Source of the DNA: Magnetovibrio sp.
GTDB lineage: Bacteria > Pseudomonadota > Alphaproteobacteria > Rhodospirillales > Casp-alpha2
DNA length: 41,301 nt
NCBI GenBank assembly: GCA_002722175.1
Contig: PBKU01000025.1
Span: 1 to 41,301 of the forward strand
Direction: 5' to 3'
Notes under the pieces: model-generated
Seen by the model: the letters and a program-made list of their open reading frames with translations, nothing else
Databases searched by the model: none
What the model was told of the DNA's origin: nothing
Made by a program: the position numbers and the translations under genes
Shown here: positions 36,155 to 41,301 of the stretch, piece after piece
Layout of the letters: each line of letters starts with the position of its first letter
How positions within the stretch are numbered: position 1 is the stretch's first letter

Positions 36155-37558
36155 GTGCCAAAAAAAAATATTTTGGACCATGGGGGTGACCAACGTTCCT
36201 CTCTCTACATTAGTATTAAATCACATATAAAAGAGCTTTTCCAATTGTCGTTACCCACAATCGTCAGTCGAATGGGAATTCTACTAATAGTGACGGCAGA
36301 TACTCTTATGGTCGGGAACTATAACTCGACTCAACTCGCATACCAAGCAATTGGAATAGCAGTTATTATCCCTTTTTTATTAGGCTCCCTTGGTTTGATA
36401 ATGGGGACAATGGTTATCTCTTCGAATGCATATGGTGCTAAAAGGTTTTCTGAATGCGGCGCAGCGTGGCGACGATCAATAAAATATTCTTTGTTATTAG
36501 GTACGGTTGGAATGATCTTTGGATTTTTTGGCGACGAAGTATTAATCCTTTTAGGTCAGACTGAAGATCTTGCAAAAGGTGGGGGAGAAGTCACCTTTAT
36601 CATCGGGCTTGGATTACCCGCAAACGTCTTGTTTCTTTCAACAATGTTATTTTTAGAATCTATCAAACGTCCGATTCCGGGAATGGTTTTTATGATTGCA
36701 GCAAACATTCTCAACATTTTTCTTAATGATTATTTGATTCACAGCGGAGAATCCGGTGAGGCTATGGGGGCTGCGGGGGCAGCATGGGCCACAACAGTTT
36801 CTCGGTTTTTCTTATGCGTTGGTCTGACTTCGTATGTCTGGTGGATGCATGACAGGGACCGTTACGGGGTTCGCATTAAGCACCCTAGTGACGTCAGCGC
36901 TTGGCGGGTCCAACGGCGTATTGGATATGCTTCTGGGGTCAGTATTGGGATTGAGTCATCTAGCTTTGCTATATTAAATATTTTTGCCGGTTGGCTAGGT
37001 CCGGCATCTTTGGCTAGCTACACGATTGCATTTAACATGTTTGCTATTGTATTTATGATCGCCACTGGGGTCGGATCGGCGACATCGGTGTTGGTTGGAA
37101 TAGCGTATGGCCGCTCAAATAATAGAGATATTGCCGTGGCGGGTTGGCTTGGTTTGGCCCTTAACTCCGTTATAATGGGATTATTTGGCTGCCTTTTTTT
37201 CTTCTATTCACAGACACTTGTTAGTTTTTATACTAACGATAATGAAGTGTTATCCCTTGCATCGCCTTTAGTCGCTTTTATAGCGTTTATTCTTGCTGTC
37301 GATGGGGGGCAAGCAATAATGTCAAGTGCGCTTAGGGGGTGTCGAGATATTTGGGTGCCAAGTTTGATGCAGGGCTGTTCTTTTCTTATCGTCATGGTTA
37401 GTGTTGCTTATTTCTTTGCTTTTTTTGAGGATCATGGGATATTAGGGTTAATGAAGGGTGCTTTTGTTGGTGCAACGCTATCGATGATTCTTCACTCCGC
37501 TAGGTTTCAATTATTGTTTTTGCGTCGCCAATTACCTAGCCAGTACGTCGTGGATTAA
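36155..37558 (+). CDS. MATE-family multidrug/toxin exporter
   Basis: Inner-membrane MATE antiporter with about twelve membrane helices in two halves. Seen are LFQLSLPTIVSRMGILLI with VTADTLMVGNYNS in the first half, and GVSIGIESSSFAILNIFAGW, LASYTIAFNMFAIVFMIATG and VDGGQAIMSSALRGCRDIWV in the second. The coupling ion and substrates are unknown. The frame begins at ATG 36143, but the only good ribosome binding site (TGAGG, 36144-36148) overlaps that codon and is six bases before GTG 36155, so GTG 36155 is preferred (467 residues). An A9 run follows within codons 2-4 of the preferred frame. It converges on the DksA-like gene with 35 bases between. Confidence 0.92.
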   Translation: MPKKNILDHGGDQRSSLYISIKSHIKELFQLSLPTIVSRMGILLIVTADTLMVGNYNSTQLAYQAIGIAVIIPFLLGSLGLIMGTMVISSNAYGAKRFSECGAAWRRSIKYSLLLGTVGMIFGFFGDEVLILLGQTEDLAKGGGEVTFIIGLGLPANVLFLSTMLFLESIKRPIPGMVFMIAANILNIFLNDYLIHSGESGEAMGAAGAAWATTVSRFFLCVGLTSYVWWMHDRDRYGVRIKHPSDVSAWRVQRRIGYASGVSIGIESSSFAILNIFAGWLGPASLASYTIAFNMFAIVFMIATGVGSATSVLVGIAYGRSNNRDIAVAGWLGLALNSVIMGLFGCLFFFYSQTLVSFYTNDNEVLSLASPLVAFIAFILAVDGGQAIMSSALRGCRDIWVPSLMQGCSFLIVMVSVAYFFAFFEDHGILGLMKGAFVGATLSMILHSARFQLLFLRRQLPSQYVVD

Positions 37559-37593
37559 CACAATTAGAATTAGGTGCTAAACCAAAGAGCCTG

Positions 37594-37947
37594 TTATGTT
37601 TTTGCACATTCAATGCAGGTTGGCACAGTAGGGTCATTCTTTATGCGGTTAATTTCTATTTTTTCACCGCAAACAATACAGTTTCCAAACGTACCATGTT
37701 TTAATCTTCTAAGTGCCGATTCAACGCGTTCAATTTCAATTTGGCGTCTTCGTTCACTTTCTAATTGCATTTCTTGATTTTGCATAGCATCTATTCGGGA
37801 AAGACGGCCTACCATTTGTTGATCAAGGGTCACCGGTTTACGAAAATCCGCACTTATAGTTGAGATATTTTTAATATCTTCACGAATTTTTATAAGTTGC
37901 TTGCGAATTTGGCTGAACCTTTTCTGGGTTTGATCGTTTTTTGCCAT
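37594..37947 (-). CDS. TraR/DksA-family zinc-finger regulator
   Basis: 117-residue member of the DksA/TraR family, which binds RNA polymerase through the secondary channel. A helical hairpin (about residues 5-85) carries the tip segment PVTLDQQMVGRLSRIDAMQN, and is followed by the C4 zinc finger GNCIVCGEKIEINR ... VPTCIECA (Cys-x2-Cys, Cys-x2-Cys). It is shorter than E. coli DksA (151) and the tip differs, so it may be one of the short DksA-like paralogues common in alphaproteobacteria and not DksA itself. AGGAC lies close before the ATG. Confidence 0.88.
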   Translation of the reverse strand: MAKNDQTQKRFSQIRKQLIKIREDIKNISTISADFRKPVTLDQQMVGRLSRIDAMQNQEMQLESERRRQIEIERVESALRRLKHGTFGNCIVCGEKIEINRIKNDPTVPTCIECAKT

Positions 37948-38430
37948 ATTGTCCTATTAGTATTTTTTTAAGAATGCGAAACGAATTCGGGTGCTTAACT
38001 TTTATTTATAGTGTATTTAGTTTTTTTTATCTGTTTAATAATAGATTATTTGCCCAGAACATTTATTGCTGAGTTTTCTGTTATATTAATAATATTAATG
38101 GGAATTAATATAGAAAACATTCTACTTTTTTGCTCTTTTTCTTTAACTTGTCCAATTCGTGTATTTATTGGACGTTGTACGTTAGAATAAATGAGGTTTT
38201 AAAATTCTAGATTCGTACGATTTTTGATTTGATTTCTGTAACGCTAATTTTATTTTTTTCCTGAAATAGCAGTAATCAGATAACCGGATTTTTCTGAGAA
38301 AAAAATCTAAATGATGAGAGAAAATAGGTCAGTTTACAGAACAAACGATATTCAATATTCTTGAAGCTTTTTTCAGGCGTTAGTTCTAAGCTCCCTGCAC
38401 TCTTTTTTCTATTAGGCTGAGGGAACCTAA
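37948..38430. other. 483-base non-coding AT-rich spacer between the DksA-like gene and argS
   Basis: No open frame of note and no tRNA. It should hold the divergent promoters of the two flanking genes. An AT-rich hairpin occurs at 38073-38118. GAGGGA just before 38431 is the argS ribosome binding site. Long T and A runs are frequent and no specific operator could be recognised. Confidence 0.6.
38073..38118. repeat. AT-rich imperfect inverted repeat
   Basis: GTTTTCT-GT-TATATTAAT on the left pairs with ATTAATATA-GAAAAC on the right, leaving a small bulge and a short central loop. A T6 run begins about seven bases later on the plus strand. It might be a weak terminator or a structured 5' region; it could also be chance in such AT-rich DNA. 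Confidence 0.3.
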
Positions 38431-40188
38431 ATGAATATTTTTGAGTACTTTCGTAAAGAAATTTTGCGTATTATAGCTAGTTTTTCAGAAGAAGGTGCTT
38501 TGCCAAAAAACTTAGATGTTTCATCGATAAAATTTGAGCTCTCAAAAAATCTAGCTCATGGTGACCTAGCGAGCAATGCGGCCTTGGTTTTGTCCCGGTC
38601 AGTTGGTGAAGAGCCTAAACAAATTGCGTCATTGCTTGCTGGTGAATTGAGAAAAATAGACCATGTAGAAGAAGTAGGGATTGCGGGGCCAGGCTTTATA
38701 AATTTAACCTTAGAAAATAAGTTTTGGCATGAACAGTTGCGCCAAATTCTTAGTATTGGCGCCGCCTATGGCGATGCTAATTTTGGTAACGGTGACAAGG
38801 TAAATGTTGAGTATGTGTCGGCTAATCCAACAGGCCCCTTGCATATAGCGCACGCCCGAGGAGCAGTGTTTGGCGATGTAATTTCAAATTTGTTAGAGAA
38901 AGTAGGCTACTTAGTAACTAGAGAATATTATATAAACGATGCAGGGGCTCAAATAGCAGCACTCGGACGTTCAGCTCATATGCGCTATTGCCAAGCTCTC
39001 GGCGATGATATTGGAGAAATGCCAGAGGGTCTTTATCCTGGTGAATATTTGATTGGCATTGGTCAAGAGCTTGCAAATTTATATGGCGCTAAATGGCAAA
39101 AAAAGCCAGAAACTGAATGGTTGAATTTGTTTAGCGAATTTTCTTCAGCCAAGATGATGGAGTTGATCCGTGCCGACCTTAGTGCTCTCGGCGTGCATCA
39201 GGAAGTTTTTACGTCGGAGGGTGAGGTCGTTGATGCAGGATGGGTTGATCAGATGTTTAATTTTCTTAAAGAGAAAAACTTAGTGTATACGGGAGTGCTT
39301 TCTCGACCAAAAGGCAGCGGTGCGCAAGACAACTGGGAAAAGAGACCTCAGTTGTTGTTTAGGGCCACAAAGTTTGGTGACAATTCAGACCGGGCATTAA
39401 AAAAAACAAACGGTGAATGGACTTATTTTGCAAGTGACATCGCTAACCACTTTCTTAAATTTAATCGCGGATTTCGTCGCATGATTAATATTTGGGGAGC
39501 TGATCACGCCGGCTATATCGACCGTATGAAAGCTGCAGTCTCTGGTATTACAGAAGGGAAAGGCCAGTTAGAAGTAAAGCTTTGCCAGATAGTGCATTTA
39601 AAGAAAGCGGGGAGACCGGTGCGGATGTCAAAGCGGTCAGGAGATTTTGTAACATTAAGAAGTGTAATTGATGAAGTTGGAAAAGATATTATCCGTTTCA
39701 TAATGCTAACTCGAAGCAACGATAGCCAGATGGACTTTGACTTAGAGAAAGTTTTAGAACAAACTCGCGATAATCCCGTTTTTTACGTGCAATATGCCCA
39801 TGCGCGGTGCTGTTCTATCTTGAGACATGCAGGTCAACACTTTCCGAAAAAAGACTTGGACCCTGTATCTTTAGCCGCTGCAGAATTGGGGAAGATTAGA
39901 AACAGATCGGAACTAAACATTATTAAAACGCTATCTGCATGGCCACAAATCGTTGAAAGTGCTGCCATATCGTTAGAACCTCATCGCGTGGCGTTTTATT
40001 TGTATGATTTAGCTTCGCTTTTTCACGCATTGTGGAATAAAGGAAAAGAGGAAGCAGATTTAAAGTTTCTGAATCCAAGAGATCCGGAGTTAACAAGATG
40101 CAGGCTCGCTTTGGTCGAAAGCGTGCGATCTGTAATCGCTTCTGGTCTCCATTCGGTGGGGGTAGAGCCCCTACAAGAGCTAAGGTAG
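38431..40188 (+). CDS. argS: Arginine--tRNA ligase
   Basis: Class I synthetase of 585 residues. The ArgRS N-terminal Add-1 domain (SKNLAHGDLASNAALVLS, GPGFINLTL) precedes the HIGH motif in NPTGPLHIAHARGAVFGD. Then come EYYINDAGAQIAALGRS, WGADHAGYIDRMKAA and a KMSKS-type loop reading VRMSKRSGDFVTLR; the anticodon-binding helical domain closes the protein with SLFHALWNKG. GAGGGA is six bases before the ATG. It is monocistronic, with a tRNA-Thr gene converging on it about 110 bases downstream. Confidence 0.97.
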   Translation: MNIFEYFRKEILRIIASFSEEGALPKNLDVSSIKFELSKNLAHGDLASNAALVLSRSVGEEPKQIASLLAGELRKIDHVEEVGIAGPGFINLTLENKFWHEQLRQILSIGAAYGDANFGNGDKVNVEYVSANPTGPLHIAHARGAVFGDVISNLLEKVGYLVTREYYINDAGAQIAALGRSAHMRYCQALGDDIGEMPEGLYPGEYLIGIGQELANLYGAKWQKKPETEWLNLFSEFSSAKMMELIRADLSALGVHQEVFTSEGEVVDAGWVDQMFNFLKEKNLVYTGVLSRPKGSGAQDNWEKRPQLLFRATKFGDNSDRALKKTNGEWTYFASDIANHFLKFNRGFRRMINIWGADHAGYIDRMKAAVSGITEGKGQLEVKLCQIVHLKKAGRPVRMSKRSGDFVTLRSVIDEVGKDIIRFIMLTRSNDSQMDFDLEKVLEQTRDNPVFYVQYAHARCCSILRHAGQHFPKKDLDPVSLAAAELGKIRNRSELNIIKTLSAWPQIVESAAISLEPHRVAFYLYDLASLFHALWNKGKEEADLKFLNPRDPELTRCRLALVESVRSVIASGLHSVGVEPLQELR

Positions 40189-40296
40189 GCGAACGTATGA
40201 ACTTTAAAGCAAAGATTATCTGAAAATCGTTTATCAAGTGAGCTTTGGCATAATTAGAACTAGAACGGTGGGTTAGTATATAAAATAGTTAGGTAG

Positions 40297-40372
<76 letters not shown>

Positions 40373-40554
40373 ACGCGGCACTTTTGGGTCTCTGGTATTA
40401 TGTACTGATAGAGAAACTACAACTTTGCGTTGGTACATATCTAACCGTCCCTAAGAACTCTACAGGGTAATTTTGAGGCCATTATTGCTGATGAATTACT
40501 TAATAACAATAATTTCAAAGTCTTCAGGCAAAAAAATACATTTTTCTGATTGTC

Positions 40555-40572
40555 AAAAGTTATATAACTTTT
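40555..40572. repeat. Perfect 18-bp palindrome after rlmB
   Basis: AAAAGTTATATAACTTTT reads the same on both strands and ends eight bases beyond the rlmB stop, between rlmB and tRNA-Thr. It has no loop, so it is more like a dimeric protein site than a terminator. Its AT-rich content makes chance occurrence possible. Confidence 0.35.
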
Positions 40573-40579
40573 AGTTAGC

Positions 40580-41301
40580 CTACGGCCGTTTTATTTTTGC
40601 CGAGTTAGCTACGTTTTTGGCCCCGTGATTACCTTGGTTTCTTGGCTGCGTAATTTCATAAAGAGCGATAGCCGCTGCATTCGAAATATTTAAACAATTA
40701 GAATTATTTGAAATTGTAATTTTTACTGTTTCATCACAAGTTTTTGCAGTTAAATGCCGAAGCCCAGTTCCTTCAGAGCCAAGCACAAGGGCTGTTTTAT
40801 TGTCAAAAGTAATGTCCGCGAATGACCGATTAACATTCGCATCAAGCCCTATTACCCAAAAGCCTGCATTTTTTAAATTAGTTATAGCGCGAACTAAATT
40901 AGGCACCTTAACAATAGGCACCTCTTCAATCGCCCCACATGCAGCTTTAGCCAGCAAACCAGAGTTTTGAGGCGCATGCCTTGTTTGAATAACGACAGCA
41001 ATTGCTCCAAAAGCTTGTGCGGAACGCAGAACGGCACCAATGTTTTGTAGGTCTGTTACCTGATCCAAAATTATAACATGAGCTGTTTCGACGCGTTTTG
41101 ATTGTCTGATTAGGTCTTTCAAACATGTCGCTGGGAGTACTTTAACGAGTGCAGCAATTCCTTGATGTACAGCTCTAGAGGGTAAGTTTTTATTTAAGAA
41201 TTCTTGATCTGTAATTGCAGGTATAGGGATTTTTTTCTGAATTTTGTAGTCCTGAGTAGCAACCCAATTTTGGAAAGTTTTTTTGGCTTTTTGAGTTAGG
41301 A
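40580..41301 (-). CDS. rlmB: 23S rRNA (guanosine-2'-O)-methyltransferase RlmB/TrmH family, 5' end off the window
   Basis: SpoU-class knotted methyltransferase that modifies 23S rRNA (G2251 in E. coli). The three family motifs are LDQVTDLQNIGAVLRSAQAF, ALVLGSEGTGLR and CLNISNAAAIALYEITQPR. A TTG at 41122 could start a 180-residue protein, but the frame stays open to the right edge and reads as genuine RlmB upstream of it: NKNLPSRAVHQGIAALVKVL, where RAVHQG-x-A is conserved. About 239 codons are visible; the N-terminal substrate-binding start (typically GxHAVxAAL) lies beyond 41301. The C-terminal tail is rich in Asn and Lys. Confidence 0.92.
   Translation of the reverse strand, partial: LTQKAKKTFQNWVATQDYKIQKKIPIPAITDQEFLNKNLPSRAVHQGIAALVKVLPATCLKDLIRQSKRVETAHVIILDQVTDLQNIGAVLRSAQAFGAIAVVIQTRHAPQNSGLLAKAACGAIEEVPIVKVPNLVRAITNLKNAGFWVIGLDANVNRSFADITFDNKTALVLGSEGTGLRHLTAKTCDETVKITISNNSNCLNISNAAAIALYEITQPRNQGNHGAKNVANSAKIKRP

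Noticed and set aside
40580..41122. A complete 180-residue methyltransferase starting at TTG 41122
   Set aside because: Conserved RlmB sequence continues upstream in the same frame to the window edge, so the TTG is internal.

Overview
The window is an AT-rich chromosomal segment, most likely from a free-living, probably marine, low-GC alphaproteobacterium. Supports are the order HDAC-like / xseB / ispA / dxs / tlyA, the adjacent fabI-aroC pair, heme A synthase (ctaA), an AspRS of the apparently non-discriminating type, and rlmB beside a tRNA gene. The species cannot be named from sequence alone. I see no prophage, insertion sequence, CRISPR array, rRNA operon or origin; this is mainly housekeeping DNA with a few accessory genes.

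Layout. 1-591: remnant of a flagellin gene lacking its N-terminus (minus strand, runs off the left edge). 754-9344: aspS, a Mak-like ROK sugar kinase, a metallo-beta-lactamase-fold hydrolase (plus strand), then a two-gene RND efflux operon (adaptor + pump, minus). 9576-17487: a plus-strand run comprising a periplasmic WD40-cytochrome c fusion, an HDAC-family deacetylase, xseB, ispA, two tandem zinc alcohol dehydrogenases and dxs, closed by a strong bidirectional terminator. 17708-19898: a frameshifted FAD oxidoreductase (minus) and tlyA (plus). 20048-25842: aroC and fabI (minus), a glycine-zipper lipoprotein (minus), pdxH and a CDF cation exporter (plus), an SRAP/YedK-type DNA-protein crosslink protein (minus) and an SDR (plus). 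26422-30471: a gene for a 1349-residue membrane-anchored rod protein. 30750-41301: ctaA, a lipoprotein S41 protease, prfC, chaC-like, a MATE exporter, a DksA-family protein, argS, tRNA-Thr(UGU), and rlmB, which runs off the right edge.

How genes work together. ispA and dxs provide the ends of the early isoprenoid route (DXP formation and C15 chain building); ctaA consumes a farnesylated heme (heme O). fabI and aroC serve fatty-acid and chorismate synthesis. aspS, argS, prfC, tRNA-Thr, tlyA and rlmB serve translation. The RND pair, MATE and CDF proteins are export systems. The ADH pair and the FAD oxidoreductase interrupt an otherwise familiar ispA-dxs-tlyA neighbourhood.

Most notable: the giant rod protein. 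Reading its translation in register shows 43 consecutive units of 25 residues (75 bp), with only three register changes that respect coiled-coil heptads, behind two N-terminal membrane helices and ahead of a 123-residue C-terminal domain. Its architecture resembles alphaproteobacterial polarity landmarks such as TipN, but no function can be assigned. Other points worth a look: the 5'-less flagellin, an A8 tract that splits the FAD oxidoreductase, a probable non-canonical ATC start on the first ADH, a Cys-to-Trp change in the ROK zinc site, and a 13-codon leader overlapping the HDAC start.
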